The notes: generated by a model not told the origin, from the sequence alone. A stretch of DNA of 64,000 nucleotides from Mucilaginibacter sp. OK098 (GCF_900142915.1 NZ_FRCM01000001.1:1116001-1180000), one strand, 5' to 3'; numbered from the stretch's first letter, positions 18,173-27,222 are shown. Made by a program: numbers and translations.

Positions 18173-19044
18173 AAAAGATAGTCTTAATTATTATTTTAGA
18201 TTTCATCACGATGTCAGTTTATCCACAGCCTTGCAAAGTTGAATCTGTATTGCAAGGCAGTGCAAAGCTTAGCGGAAAAACGCAGGCAATCAAAAAAGGA
18301 GACGTTTTTAACTTATCCGACAAAGTGATTTTCACAGCAGATTCAGTGTTAATAATCTGTAAAACTATAAATAATAAATACGCTTTTATCACAAATCTTA
18401 GGGAGCCTGAACATAATCACTGGTGGAATAAAATCGTAAGAAAGATCCATGAATATGTTTGGACTACCTCGACACACATACCAGTCGCTCACATGGGTGA
18501 AGAACCTAGAAATGGCGATGACCTTGCCCGATACTTCTTCCGGTTTGACACAGACAGTAACGCAATGCTAATTGTCGGCAGAAGAAAAATTCAGGTCGAC
18601 TACGCAAGTTTTAAAGACACGACTAAAGGATATTTTGAAGTGAGGGCCGCGGATGAAGAGATTAGCGAACAATTAAGGCCAATAATTGACAGTAGGCGGC
18701 AAGTTATGTTTTTTGAAGTAAGTTGCGCGCCTCTTGTCTCAAAACGGAGAGATCCCTTTTCGTATTTCACCACGGATATTACTCTTTTTTATGTGGACAA
18801 CCGAAGAAAAGAGAGAAACAAATTAACTACGTTTAAAGTGGTCAGAGTTAAATCATCCGATATTCAAAACATCACCCTAATTTATGGTGGAGGATTTGAA
18901 CCCAGTTATAGGGATCAAAAAAATCGAAAGGCTCAGGTGTCGGAACTACTAGGTTTTTTAAATACCTTTTTTGGTTCTATTGACCAGGAAAATGTCAGGT
19001 CGCTTTTGAGTAAATTAGATAAAAAAGCGGTGACAGCACAATAA
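18169..19044 (+). CDS. Secreted protein of unknown function, third gene of caspase operon
   Basis: Residues 1-19 (ending MSVYPQ) form a signal peptide. Residues ~20-80 (ESVLQGSAKLSGKTQAIKKG) recall the small beta-barrel found at the start of FecR-like or SH3-like envelope proteins; this is a weak resemblance. A charged, basic middle and a C-terminal helical segment follow. The ATG overlaps the CHASE2-like stop by 4 bp (ATGA), so translation is coupled. I do not recognise a catalytic domain. It most likely works with the two upstream envelope proteins. Confidence 0.65.
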   Translation: MKKIVLIIILDFITMSVYPQPCKVESVLQGSAKLSGKTQAIKKGDVFNLSDKVIFTADSVLIICKTINNKYAFITNLREPEHNHWWNKIVRKIHEYVWTTSTHIPVAHMGEEPRNGDDLARYFFRFDTDSNAMLIVGRRKIQVDYASFKDTTKGYFEVRAADEEISEQLRPIIDSRRQVMFFEVSCAPLVSKRRDPFSYFTTDITLFYVDNRRKERNKLTTFKVVRVKSSDIQNITLIYGGGFEPSYRDQKNRKAQVSELLGFLNTFFGSIDQENVRSLLSKLDKKAVTAQ

Positions 19045-19352
19045 AACGATTATAAAATAAAGGCAAGATTCTAATCTTAAAATATATCTATAAGGACAAT
19101 ACTTAAATTGTCGAGCTCTCCCTATTCTGCCGCGAGTATCCGGCCGGCCAAAAGAGGTGGGCTACGTGCGCCGCGTTTAGGTAGCACGCGTGCTATGTAG
19201 CAACATCGCCTGCGCCTACAATATCTAAACTGCCAAAATTTGACAGATACAGCCAATTATAAAACTATATCATGGCAAATGCCACCATGTATTCCGTGCT
19301 TGAAGACACAGTCTCCAGGCATAGTAATCTGAAGTTAAAAACGGACACCCTG
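19045..19352. other. Intergenic region between convergent genes
   Basis: The three-gene operon and the amidohydrolase gene converge here. The sequence includes a locally GC-rich patch with the palindrome TAGCACGCGTGCTA near 19181, but no ORF, RNA gene or clear terminator. Confidence 0.45.
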
Positions 19353-20627
19353 TCATTTTTGATAAATGCGACCTCCTTTAATCACCATTTTAACCGATTT
19401 AATGTTGCCTATGTCATTTAACGGATTGCGTGAAAGCACCAATAAATCTGCATCCATATTTGGACTGATGCTTCCTTTTACTGCTTCCAGGTGTAATGCA
19501 GCCGCACTGTTTTTTGTCGCCGCCACAATGGCGTCAAAAGGACTGAATGAAGCATCGGTTATAAGCACACGCATTTCGTCCTGTACAAATTGTTCCTGAT
19601 CATCATCGGTACCGGCGCAAATAGCTACCCCAGCTCTATAAGCGTGGGAGGTAATTCGTTTGGCAATCTCATAGTCCCATTGCATGGACGTGTCACTGGC
19701 TGCCCATTTTTTATAAGTCAGCAACGTTGCGTCGAATACGGTATGATGTTGTTTCATCTCATTGAACAATTCATCAAGCGCAGGTACCGCTTTATCCCAA
19801 AAAGCAGCATCATGATGGTTTTTCTTCCAAAAATCAGGCACCTTATCAACTTTCTCATAGATCAGCAACGGTGCATGTGAAATAGAAATGCAGCCGGCAC
19901 TAACAAGGTCGGAAGGCTTTGCACCCTGCAACCATGCATGCGACCACACCGGTATGTTTTGTCTTTTTGCTTCATCTATAATTTTCCAGGCTAATACACC
20001 GGAAAGATTCGCGTATAATTTAATGCCGCTGGCTCCGCATCCCTTTGCCTGGGCAACCGCCAACGGTAGGTAAGTAGTATCAGTTATGGCTTTCATATAG
20101 GCCATGTTTCCCGGTATACCACCTTTAGTTGCTGCTTGTGTTCTTGGATCACTAAAAAATGAGGGCCCTGCCATCAATGCAGAATAGTAAATTCCCGGTG
20201 ATGTTATTTCCCCTTCATTGGCATCACGGCCAAGCTCGGCCAATATCCTTGCATCGCCCGCCATATCCCGAACTGTTGTTATGCCGCTGTAAAGCATTTG
20301 CCTTAATACTTCTAACGTATGTGCCCGGTTGTCAGTACCGCCTGGGTCGGTAGCCATATGCACATGACTATCAATCAACCCGGGAAGCAGATATTTACCC
20401 TTTAAACTAATTACAACAGCTGAATCAGGAAACGCCATGGTTCCTGTCGGAAAAACCCTGGTAATTCGCCCATCCATAATCACAACGGTTTGATGCATGG
20501 CTGGGACCGGATGCCCGGCATCAATTATCGTTGCGTCATTAAGTACTAAAACTTTTGGTTTAAACTGCGCATAAGAAAACCAGGGAATCAAACAAAAGAG
20601 CAAGATATAACCAGGATAAAATTTCAT
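19353..20627 (-). CDS. Exported amidohydrolase-family protein
   Basis: A 424-residue metal-dependent hydrolase of the amidohydrolase superfamily. A signal peptide covers residues 1-20 (ending PWFSYAQ). The N-terminal beta-sandwich is followed by the metal motif GLIDSHVHMATDP (~75-87), further metal His in SHAWLQG and SHAPL, and the catalytic Asp region CAGTDDDQEQF. The ending (DADLLVLSRNPLNDIGNI...VIKGG) is the usual C-terminal return to the sandwich. Imidazolonepropionase-like or prolidase-like activity is possible; substrate unknown. It is a monocistronic gene facing the caspase operon. Confidence 0.9.
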   Translation of the reverse strand: MKFYPGYILLFCLIPWFSYAQFKPKVLVLNDATIIDAGHPVPAMHQTVVIMDGRITRVFPTGTMAFPDSAVVISLKGKYLLPGLIDSHVHMATDPGGTDNRAHTLEVLRQMLYSGITTVRDMAGDARILAELGRDANEGEITSPGIYYSALMAGPSFFSDPRTQAATKGGIPGNMAYMKAITDTTYLPLAVAQAKGCGASGIKLYANLSGVLAWKIIDEAKRQNIPVWSHAWLQGAKPSDLVSAGCISISHAPLLIYEKVDKVPDFWKKNHHDAAFWDKAVPALDELFNEMKQHHTVFDATLLTYKKWAASDTSMQWDYEIAKRITSHAYRAGVAICAGTDDDQEQFVQDEMRVLITDASFSPFDAIVAATKNSAAALHLEAVKGSISPNMDADLLVLSRNPLNDIGNIKSVKMVIKGGRIYQK

Positions 20628-20735
20628 ACTTGTAGGCTTGGGTGATTAAACATAAAGGCAATTTACCAATTATTATCCGGTAAACAGCGGCATGTTTGCC
20701 CCTCACGCAAGTCTGTAGAAACGGATATCCGAAAC

Positions 20736-21188
20736 TCATTTATTACCAAGTTCCTCCGCCAAACCGATAAGAAGCCCCTCGGTTCCACGAATGTAGCAGA
20801 GCCGGTACGAGTTCTCATACTGAACCACTTCGCCTACAAGCTGAGCGCCGTGCTTGATGAGCCTCGACACCATCTCGTCGATGTCTTCAACAGTGAACAT
20901 GACACGCAGATAGCCAAGCGCGTTCACCGGGGCTGTACGGTGATCTGAAATTACAGCCGGGGTAACAAACCGCGAAATCTCAAGCCGGCTATGTCCATCC
21001 GGAGTAACCATCATTGCAATTTCTACGCGCTGAGAACCCAGTCCGGTAATGCGACCGGCCCATTCACTTTCCACTATACCCCGTCCTTCAAGCTTCAGGC
21101 CTATCTCTGTAAAAAAAGAAATGGCGTTATCGAGGGATTCCACAACAATGCCCATATTGTCCATTCTTATTAATTTGTTTTCTGCCAT
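20736..21188 (-). CDS. VOC-family (glyoxalase/bleomycin-resistance-like) protein
   Basis: A 150-residue protein with two beta-alpha-beta-beta-beta halves. Landmarks are RMDNMGIVVESLDNAISFFTEIGL at the N-terminus in two short motifs, and MFTVEDIDEMVSRLIKHGAQLVGEVV followed by YIRGTEGLLIGLAEEL at the C-terminus. The Glu in the last strand is a typical metal ligand. Family members act as lyases, dioxygenases or binding proteins; the role here is unknown. It is transcribed alone, between the amidohydrolase and S41 genes. Confidence 0.9.
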   Translation of the reverse strand: MAENKLIRMDNMGIVVESLDNAISFFTEIGLKLEGRGIVESEWAGRITGLGSQRVEIAMMVTPDGHSRLEISRFVTPAVISDHRTAPVNALGYLRVMFTVEDIDEMVSRLIKHGAQLVGEVVQYENSYRLCYIRGTEGLLIGLAEELGNK

Positions 21189-21281
21189 AGTTTTATTTCC
21201 TTATGAATTAAAATCTTTCTATTTCGTTATCACAGGGTCTCCGGCACGGGGACCCTGCGCTGCCATAAATTTTAAATCTTT

Positions 21282-22562
21282 TTATTGGATCTTTTGTTTA
21301 AAAGATATGCCACCGTTGCTCCAGTAAAACTGCATCCCTGAAGCGCCCCCTTGTTGCTGGCCGAATTTAATCTGTACGTTTTCGTCCAGCTGGAAATACC
21401 CGGGCGAGATATAACGCAATTTAAAAACCTGGTTTCCCCGTTCCGGGTTTTCACAATACAGGGCGCCCTCCTTTACATAAAACTTTAGCCCGCCCTCATA
21501 AGTGCCAAGGTAGGCTTGCACAGCCTGGGGGTCTACCGGCCGGTCAACGGCTTTATGCTGATTTGCAGCCCAGGAGTTCGGGAATAAAGTTGAAGTGACA
21601 TCTTCCAGCGATGCATCCGCATTAAGTGCAATGTCAGGAATAACCCCTACGCCCTCCCATTCTGTCCCGGTATGGATATTATACGAATGGGCAAACGGAA
21701 TGCCCGCCACAAAGCCATGTCCCAAAAAAACCGGCCCTACCGGGTGGGAGCCGCCTGCTGTTTTTTCACCTGCTATAGTTCCCCTTTTTGTCGCCTGCAT
21801 CGCGTAGGCCAGGTCTTCAGCCGCCGAAACCGTGTTGCTGCTGGTTAATACATACACCGGCATCCGCAGGATCAGCCCGTCGGTGGCAGTTGGGTCCGTC
21901 CAGCCTTTGGCGGTGTCACGCTTGTTGGGGACAATGATATCATTTACCCGTGTCCTATCCGCAAAAAAATAACTGGCCACCTGTTTAACCATCTGCGGGC
22001 TGCCGCCATGGTTGTCCCGCAGGTCGATGATCAATGCTTTGGTATGCCGTACAAAGCGGAAAGCCGCTGTAACGGTTTCTTTGGCTGCGGGGCTAACATC
22101 CATAAACCCGTTAAATTTTACGTAGCCCACATTGCCGGGTAAAATTTCTGAAGCCGTGAACATAAAATTACGCTCCGCCATATCGGCATTTCGAAGCGAA
22201 TCCTGGTGCGGGTTGGGCGCACGCATTGGCGGAGGCGCACCCATTTGCGCCATCCGGGCATCAAAATGAAAACCCATATGCAGGTCAGGGCAGGCAGTTT
22301 GCAGATCAGCCGAGATCCGCGCTGCGAACTGCTGTGGGTCTTTAATAGCCCGGTAGGCACCCTTTGCCAATTGCCCCTTAAGGTATTCGCTCATAACCCG
22401 GGCTTTATCTGTAAAAACATAGTTAGTGATCAATGCTTTTGACAACGTATCGATCACTACCTGTGTAAGTTCCGGCGTCATTACAACGGCAGTTGCCTGC
22501 GGCCTTTCCTGCGCCATGCAGGCGAAAGAAATTGTTAAAAGGAATAAGGTTATTTTTTTCAT
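21282..22562 (-). CDS. Exported S41-family peptidase
   Basis: A 426-residue protein with a signal peptide (residues 1-18, ending ISFACMAQ). The N-terminal helical S41 domain (about 25-120) is followed by the catalytic domain. Ser is in SSNTVSAAEDLA, Lys in IAGEKTAGGSHP, and the substrate strand is in ALIIDLRDNHGGSPQMV. The C-terminal ~90 residues form an added beta domain. The longer ORF start at 22646 would place 28 residues before the signal peptide and is rejected. It lacks a PDZ, like the interphotoreceptor retinoid-binding-like S41 group. Confidence 0.9.
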   Translation of the reverse strand: MKKITLFLLTISFACMAQERPQATAVVMTPELTQVVIDTLSKALITNYVFTDKARVMSEYLKGQLAKGAYRAIKDPQQFAARISADLQTACPDLHMGFHFDARMAQMGAPPPMRAPNPHQDSLRNADMAERNFMFTASEILPGNVGYVKFNGFMDVSPAAKETVTAAFRFVRHTKALIIDLRDNHGGSPQMVKQVASYFFADRTRVNDIIVPNKRDTAKGWTDPTATDGLILRMPVYVLTSSNTVSAAEDLAYAMQATKRGTIAGEKTAGGSHPVGPVFLGHGFVAGIPFAHSYNIHTGTEWEGVGVIPDIALNADASLEDVTSTLFPNSWAANQHKAVDRPVDPQAVQAYLGTYEGGLKFYVKEGALYCENPERGNQVFKLRYISPGYFQLDENVQIKFGQQQGGASGMQFYWSNGGISFKQKIQ

Positions 22563-22789
22563 GGTTTGATAGGTTTGTGGTTCTTTAGTGCTTGCGTATT
22601 GCGATATAAACGGATCAATTGGTGGTTTTAGCATACGCATCCTCAAAACGTGCTATTACGTCGTCGTACAGGGTTTTCATGTCTACACTATTCCGCGATT
22701 ATTTTATAGCTATCTATCCAAAAAACCGGTTGTACAAAGTTTGCCTTTGCGCTTGGTTCCGGTGCGTCACACCCGCGCCGGGAAGCGTT

Positions 22790-23152
22790 TTATTTATCCA
22801 GGGCCCGTTTCAATGTAGTATGCGTCGATCTGGCACCCACCCGCAGGCTTATTGAGTCGCCATCGGCGTAGTATCTGCCTTTGTTTTTAATCTTCATGGT
22901 ATTAATGTTAGCAGTGAACCATAAGCTGTCGCCTTTCACTATGCCATCCGAAATATCAAAGCTGCCTATCGACGACGTCACCGTACCTGTGAGCGTTGCG
23001 CCATCAGTCTTAAAAGTATAAGTTATTGGGAATTCATTGCCATCCGGCCCTTTTAGCATTGCAGACCATTTGCCATCTATACCGGCAAAATAAGCGAATG
23101 CGGCGCCAACGCAAAGGAGCAAAGCCAGCGTTGTCAATATATTTCTTTTCAT
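22790..23152 (-). CDS. Small secreted beta-barrel-like protein, unknown
   Basis: A 120-residue protein with a signal peptide (residues 1-20, ending GAAFA). The mature part (GIDGKWSAMLKGPDGNEFPITYTFK, in pieces) alternates short strands with GT and DG turns, and ends with ADGDSISLRVG. This pattern is common in small Bacteroidota secreted proteins often annotated as glycoside-hydrolase-associated or lipocalin-like. No catalytic residue is evident. A single gene, upstream of the AraC-type regulator on the opposite strand. Confidence 0.75.
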   Translation of the reverse strand: MKRNILTTLALLLCVGAAFAYFAGIDGKWSAMLKGPDGNEFPITYTFKTDGATLTGTVTSSIGSFDISDGIVKGDSLWFTANINTMKIKNKGRYYADGDSISLRVGARSTHTTLKRALDK

Positions 23153-23314
23153 GGAATGGGAGGTTAAATGATTTATTAAAAGTAAACATTTATTCTTAAA
23201 TGACCACTCTGCGCGTTCATACGTCCCGCTTAAATTCCTGTGTCAAAGCAAAATGCCTGTCCAGGCGAAAAAAAATTAATATTTGTATTATTTTTACAAA
23301 ATAAGACCGATTGA

Positions 23315-24124
23315 ATGCAACTGTCTCCGTCGAATGAATTGAAATCCATCGTTAAGCACTATCTGTTTGTTGATAGTAACGATGTCGAACATTCGTGCTA
23401 TCGTTTTTTTTCTGATGGGAATCCAGGCATTGTGTTTCATTTTGATGCGCCGTTAATCCAGAATAACAATACAAACACATCTGAACAATTACAGCCAAGG
23501 AGTTTTATTTACGGGCAGATCACGCATTATAATAACATAACTCTAAATGGCAAGCTATCAATGCTGGTGGTGGTTCTGCAGCCATTTGGTATCAATGCAC
23601 TTTTAGGAGTTGCAACCTCCGAACTTAATAACGCTATTGTTGAACTTACCGATGTTTTCAAACAAGACGCTTATGATCTTGAGGATCAGCTTCTCGAGGC
23701 AACTTCTATAAATCAGCTTATCTCATTTTTTGAGCTGTTCCTGGTGAAAAGATTAGCAGCTGTTAAGCAGGTGGATCAAAATTTAAAAAATGCTGTAAAC
23801 ATCATTTACCAGAACCGTGGCATGGTTTCGATAGAAGATCTGATCAAAATCCTTCCCGTTACTGAGCGGCAATTGGAGCGTAAATTCAACCATTATATCG
23901 GCTCCTCACCAAAAAAATTTGCTGATACAATAAGATTTCAATTCTTTTTAAAATCCCTTCAAAATATTCCTTCCGATAAAAGCCTTACTGAAATTATTTA
24001 CGCCAATGGATTTTATGATCAGGCCCATTTGAACAAGTATTTTAAAATAAATACCGGTTTAACACCCATGCAATACAAGTCGGGCTATAACCCGTCCGTC
24101 ATAAATTTCATGCGGGTCCAGTAA
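23315..24124 (+). CDS. AraC-family transcriptional regulator
   Basis: A 269-residue protein. Residues 1-150 resemble the DUF6597-type N-terminal domain (HYLFVDSNDVEHSCYRFFSDG and SFIYGQITHYNNI). Residues ~160-260 contain the AraC HTH pair, with ILPVTERQLERKFNHYIGSSPKKF for the first helix set and IIYANGFYDQAHLNKYFKINTGLTP for the second. It is expressed just before the nitrilase-family gene (70-bp gap to its ATG), which makes that gene a plausible target. Confidence 0.9.
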   Translation: MQLSPSNELKSIVKHYLFVDSNDVEHSCYRFFSDGNPGIVFHFDAPLIQNNNTNTSEQLQPRSFIYGQITHYNNITLNGKLSMLVVVLQPFGINALLGVATSELNNAIVELTDVFKQDAYDLEDQLLEATSINQLISFFELFLVKRLAAVKQVDQNLKNAVNIIYQNRGMVSIEDLIKILPVTERQLERKFNHYIGSSPKKFADTIRFQFFLKSLQNIPSDKSLTEIIYANGFYDQAHLNKYFKINTGLTPMQYKSGYNPSVINFMRVQ

Positions 24125-24194
24125 TATCCGATTGTCGTTTTTTTACAATACGGCAATTATCCGAAGGACTAATTTTGCGTATAAAAAAACAATT

Positions 24195-25139
24195 ATGAAG
24201 GAAAATCTGAAAATAGCAACCGCTCAGTTTGAGAACAAAAGCGGCGATAAATCTTACAATCTTAGTATTATCAAACAGTTAGCTGCCGGGGCGGCTCAAC
24301 AGGGTGCGCAAGTTATTGCTTTTCATGAATGTTCAATAACGGGCTATTCATTTGCAAGGAATCTTTCCAAAGAACAAATGTTGGACCTGGCAGAAGTTTT
24401 GCCGCAAGGGCCAAGTATTGCCATACTTACAAACATTGCTAAAGAATACAATATTACAATACTAACCGGGCTGTTTGAAAAAGACGAGCAAGGAAATCTG
24501 TTTAAAGCCCAGGTATGTGTAGATAAAACCGGGCTGATAGCTAAGCATAGAAAACTGCATCCTTTTATTAATCCTCATGTTCTGCCGGGCGATTCATATA
24601 CTGTATTCGAATTGTTTGGCTGGAAATGTGGAATCCTGATTTGTTATGACAACAATGTGATAGAAAATGTAAGGGCGACAACCTTGTTAGGTGCGGAAAT
24701 TATTTTTATGCCACATGTTACGATGTGCACACCATCCTCCAGGCCGGGAGCGGGTTTTGTTGATGCCTCGCTTTGGTTAAACAAGAAATTGAACAAGCAA
24801 GCTCTCAGAAATGAATTTGACGGATTAAAAGGCAGGGAGTGGTTAATGAAATGGTTACCTGCCCGTGCTTACGACAATGCCATTTATGCTGTATTTTCTA
24901 ATCCGATAGGGATGGATGATGATCAATTAAAAAATGGATGCTCCATGGTAATAGATCCCTACGGAGATGTAATAGCGGAATGTCGTTCGTTAGAGAATGA
25001 ATTGGTTATTGCAGAATTATCGGCAGATAAATTATCCAAAGCCGGAGGGTATAGGTATATAAAAGCCCGCAGACCTGAATTGTACAAGGAAATCATAGGA
25101 AAAGATCATCATTCAGAGCAAAAAATAGCCTGGTTGTGA
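24195..25139 (+). CDS. Carbon-nitrogen hydrolase (nitrilase) family protein
   Basis: A 314-residue cytoplasmic hydrolase. The Glu-Lys-Cys triad is visible: Glu in IAFHECSITGYS (~46), Lys in AKHRKLHPF (~117) and Cys in CGILICYDNN (~154). The nitrilase superfamily hydrolyses amides or nitriles; this is closest by motif to the aliphatic amidase/carbamoylase-like group. The longer frame from 24132 lacks a good start, and the ATG at 24195 begins MKENLKIATAQFEN as in the family. A TAATTTTG (24170-24177) just upstream fits a -7 box. A long palindrome follows the stop. Confidence 0.9.
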   Translation: MKENLKIATAQFENKSGDKSYNLSIIKQLAAGAAQQGAQVIAFHECSITGYSFARNLSKEQMLDLAEVLPQGPSIAILTNIAKEYNITILTGLFEKDEQGNLFKAQVCVDKTGLIAKHRKLHPFINPHVLPGDSYTVFELFGWKCGILICYDNNVIENVRATTLLGAEIIFMPHVTMCTPSSRPGAGFVDASLWLNKKLNKQALRNEFDGLKGREWLMKWLPARAYDNAIYAVFSNPIGMDDDQLKNGCSMVIDPYGDVIAECRSLENELVIAELSADKLSKAGGYRYIKARRPELYKEIIGKDHHSEQKIAWL

Positions 25140-25154
25140 TAAGTGAAGCGGTCA

Positions 25155-25196
25155 AAATCCCAATCTTGCGCCTGTCCAGGCGCAAGATTGGGATTT
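25155..25196 (+). terminator. 42-bp near-perfect palindrome after the nitrilase gene
   Basis: Arms of 20 bp (AAATCCCAATCTTGCGCCTG and its exact complement) are separated by only TC. With the following TTTT it can act as a terminator, although such a long stem with a 2-nt loop is unusual. Confidence 0.6.
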
Positions 25197-25219
25197 TTCA
25201 ACAATGCTGGTCTGGTTTT

Positions 25220-25409
25220 CCCACCGCCGGTTCAAGCGGGACGCTTGAACCCAAACGCCGATCAGCGTCTCGCTGACATTATAAATAATTTTCAGGGACT
25301 TTCCGGGTTGGCACTTAATATGCATCTATTTTCCGACATTGCAAAAGGGTTGATGTAAGCGAGACGCTTACATTTGCCTGAATTCAAGCGGGACGTTTGA
25401 ACCGGCGGT
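25220..25409. repeat. MITE-like four-hairpin repeat, diverged copy
   Basis: The ends CCGCCGGTTCAAG and TTTGAACCGGCGG are near-inverted. Internal palindromes TTCAAGCGGGACGCTTGAA, TCAGCGTCTCGCTGA and TGTAAGCGAGACGCTTACA are followed by a fourth at TTCAAGCGGGACGTTTGAA. The ORF that runs through it is an artefact. Confidence 0.75.
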
Positions 25410-25417
25410 CATCCGGT

Positions 25418-26179
25418 TTATTTCCTGGCTGTCTTCTGTTTCCTCTTGGTTGCATTATGCTTTACCCCGCCAATTTCAATTTTTAACACCTCGTACTCCG
25501 GTAAGCTTTCCAGCAGTTTTGTTAAGTTATAAAAGCCATGGGCCCTGGAGTCAAAACTTGGGTCAATTTTTCGCAGATTTGTTCCCAATGCGGAAACCAG
25601 CGTTTCAGCATCCTCCCTGTTTGACATAAAGTATGCCTTATCTATCAAATCTAATTCCACCTTTGGATATTGCTTTTCTGCTGCTTTATCAGTATTCTTC
25701 GTTGATGTAGCCGTGGTGGCCTCTTTTTCAAGAACTTCTTCCTGAACGATATTTTCGCTGAATGTAAATACCTCGCAAGACCGAACAAACGCATTTGGGG
25801 TTTTCTTTTCACCAACACCCATCACAAAAACCCCCTCTTCTCTTATCCTTTTAGCCAGGCCGGTATAATCACTATCACTCGAAACAATGCAGAACCCGTC
25901 TACCACACCGCTATGCAAAATATCCATTGCGTCGATAATCAACGCGCCATCGGTTGAGTTTTTACCTGAAGTATAGCTGAATTTTTGTATAGGAGTAAAA
26001 GACAGGTCGTTTAACAAGTCTTTCCAACTATTCATGTTGGTTTGTGTCCAATCGCCATATATTCTTCTGATGGTTACTTTACCGTATTTTGCAATTTCCT
26101 CCAATATTGCTTTTAATAATTTAGCTTGTGCATTATCTCCATCAATCAAGACTGCAATTTTTTCGATTTTCTTTTCCAT
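25418..26179 (-). CDS. NYN-domain (PIN-like) nuclease with LOTUS/OST-HTH domain
   Basis: A 253-residue protein in two parts. The NYN domain (about 5-145) has the acidic residues of PIN-like nucleases in VLIDGDNAQAK, TDGALIIDAMDIL and SSDSDYTGLAKRIREEG. After a 40-residue linker a winged LOTUS/OST-HTH domain (about 180-240; SALGTNLRKIDPSFDSRAHG) follows, which in other proteins binds RNA. A LabA/YaaK-like RNase role is likely but not proven. A single gene; its start is the ATG before KKIEKIAVLIDG. Confidence 0.9.
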   Translation of the reverse strand: MEKKIEKIAVLIDGDNAQAKLLKAILEEIAKYGKVTIRRIYGDWTQTNMNSWKDLLNDLSFTPIQKFSYTSGKNSTDGALIIDAMDILHSGVVDGFCIVSSDSDYTGLAKRIREEGVFVMGVGEKKTPNAFVRSCEVFTFSENIVQEEVLEKEATTATSTKNTDKAAEKQYPKVELDLIDKAYFMSNREDAETLVSALGTNLRKIDPSFDSRAHGFYNLTKLLESLPEYEVLKIEIGGVKHNATKRKQKTARK

Positions 26180-26355
26180 AAGGTCTATAAATGGCTATCG
26201 TGCAAGTTATTAATTTCATTTGACCTTTCTATCAAATTGATAACACTTAATCCTCCACTCCGACCCCAAAAAAGTTATTTGTCAACCAACTTTCTATTAT
26301 TTTGATATTCTTCAAACCTGGCAATCAGGTTTTTTGAAAATATTTTCAAAAAAAT

Positions 26356-26403
26356 TTGCGCAACTCGATAGTTGCATATATATTTGTGCAACTAATGAGT
26401 TGC
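26356..26403 (+). promoter_or_regulatory. Promoter with twin operators for the second ArsR module
   Basis: TTG at 26356-26358, 20 bp, then TATATTTG at 26379-26386. Two operators GCAACTcgatAGTTGC (26360-26375) and GCAACTaatgAGTTGC (26388-26403) have centres 28 bp apart. The layout matches modules 1 and 3, but the arm sequence differs. Confidence 0.75.
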
Positions 26404-26410
26404 GCAATAT

Positions 26411-26716
26411 ATGAAACACGATATTTACCAGGCCATAGCCGACCCTACCCGCAGAGCGATCCTGACATTACTTACTGTAGGCGCCATGACACCCAATGCC
26501 ATTGCCGGGCATTTTGACAGCAGCAGGCAGGGGGTGTCAAAGCACATACAGGTGCTAGCCAAATGCGGCGCTGTTGACCAGACGCAGCGCGGACGCGAAA
26601 TTTATTACCAGCTAAATTTTGATAAAATGAAAGAGATAGACCATTGGATGGAAGCCTTCCGCAAATTATGGGAGACCCGTTTTAACCAGTTAGATAACCT
26701 ATTAAATGACTTATAA
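26411..26716 (+). CDS. ArsR-family winged-helix transcriptional regulator (module 2)
   Basis: A 101-residue paralogue of the 4308 regulator. It shares [16 protein letters not shown], a recognition helix in SRQGVSKHIQVL, and the wing QRGREIYYQLNF. There are no metal-binding Cys pairs. It is followed after 11 bp by its SRPBCC partner. The twin GCAACT/AGTTGC operators upstream, which fit no other module, suggest its own DNA specificity. The C-terminal helix (WMEAFRKLWETRFNQLDNLL) probably dimerises. Confidence 0.9.
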   Translation: MKHDIYQAIADPTRRAILTLLTVGAMTPNAIAGHFDSSRQGVSKHIQVLAKCGAVDQTQRGREIYYQLNFDKMKEIDHWMEAFRKLWETRFNQLDNLLNDL

Positions 26717-26727
26717 ATTAAACAATC

Positions 26728-27222
26728 ATGACAAACAATTTTGTGTTCGAAACAGACCTTGCTGCTAAAAAGATCCACATAAGCCGCGAATTTAACGCGT
26801 CAATTGAAAAAGTATGGAGGGCCTGGACTGAACCAGCCCTGATTGAAAAATGGATTGCGCCGAAACCCTGGACGGCCGAAACCAAAATTATGGATTTTAC
26901 TGTGGGCGGAATATGGCTGTATGCAATGGTTAGCCCTGAAGGCCAGAAACACTGGACACTTGCCGAATTTACCGCGATAGAAAATGGCAGCATCATTTCA
27001 TCAACAAATATGTTTTGTGATGAGGGTGGTACCACGGTTGCCGGTGCGCCAAAATCATACACTGAGGCTAAATTCTCATCCATTGACGGTAATAAAACGA
27101 AGGTCGATGTGGTGAAAATCTTCACCGATGAGGCCACTGTTAAAATGTTCGCGGAAATGGGCTTTAAAGAAGGCACTATCATGGGTTATAACCAGCTGGA
27201 TGAATTACTGGCTTCGGAATAG
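26728..27222 (+). CDS. SRPBCC (AHSA1-like) domain protein (module 2)
   Basis: A 164-residue Bet v1-fold protein with the AHSA1 signature SREFNASIEKVWRAWTEPALI and a following KW(I)APKPW. The C-terminal helix (KEGTIMGYNQLDELLAS) is typical of the family. It follows the ArsR-type gene by 11 bp. The next gene on this strand is a truncated SRPBCC remnant and then a DHFR-like reductase, so this module is like module 3 (31778-33345). Confidence 0.9.
   Translation: MTNNFVFETDLAAKKIHISREFNASIEKVWRAWTEPALIEKWIAPKPWTAETKIMDFTVGGIWLYAMVSPEGQKHWTLAEFTAIENGSIISSTNMFCDEGGTTVAGAPKSYTEAKFSSIDGNKTKVDVVKIFTDEATVKMFAEMGFKEGTIMGYNQLDELLASE

Noticed and set aside
25143-25358. A 71-residue ORF after the nitrilase gene
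   Set aside because: It runs through the palindrome and the MITE-like repeat, and its translation follows the repeat words rather than any protein pattern.
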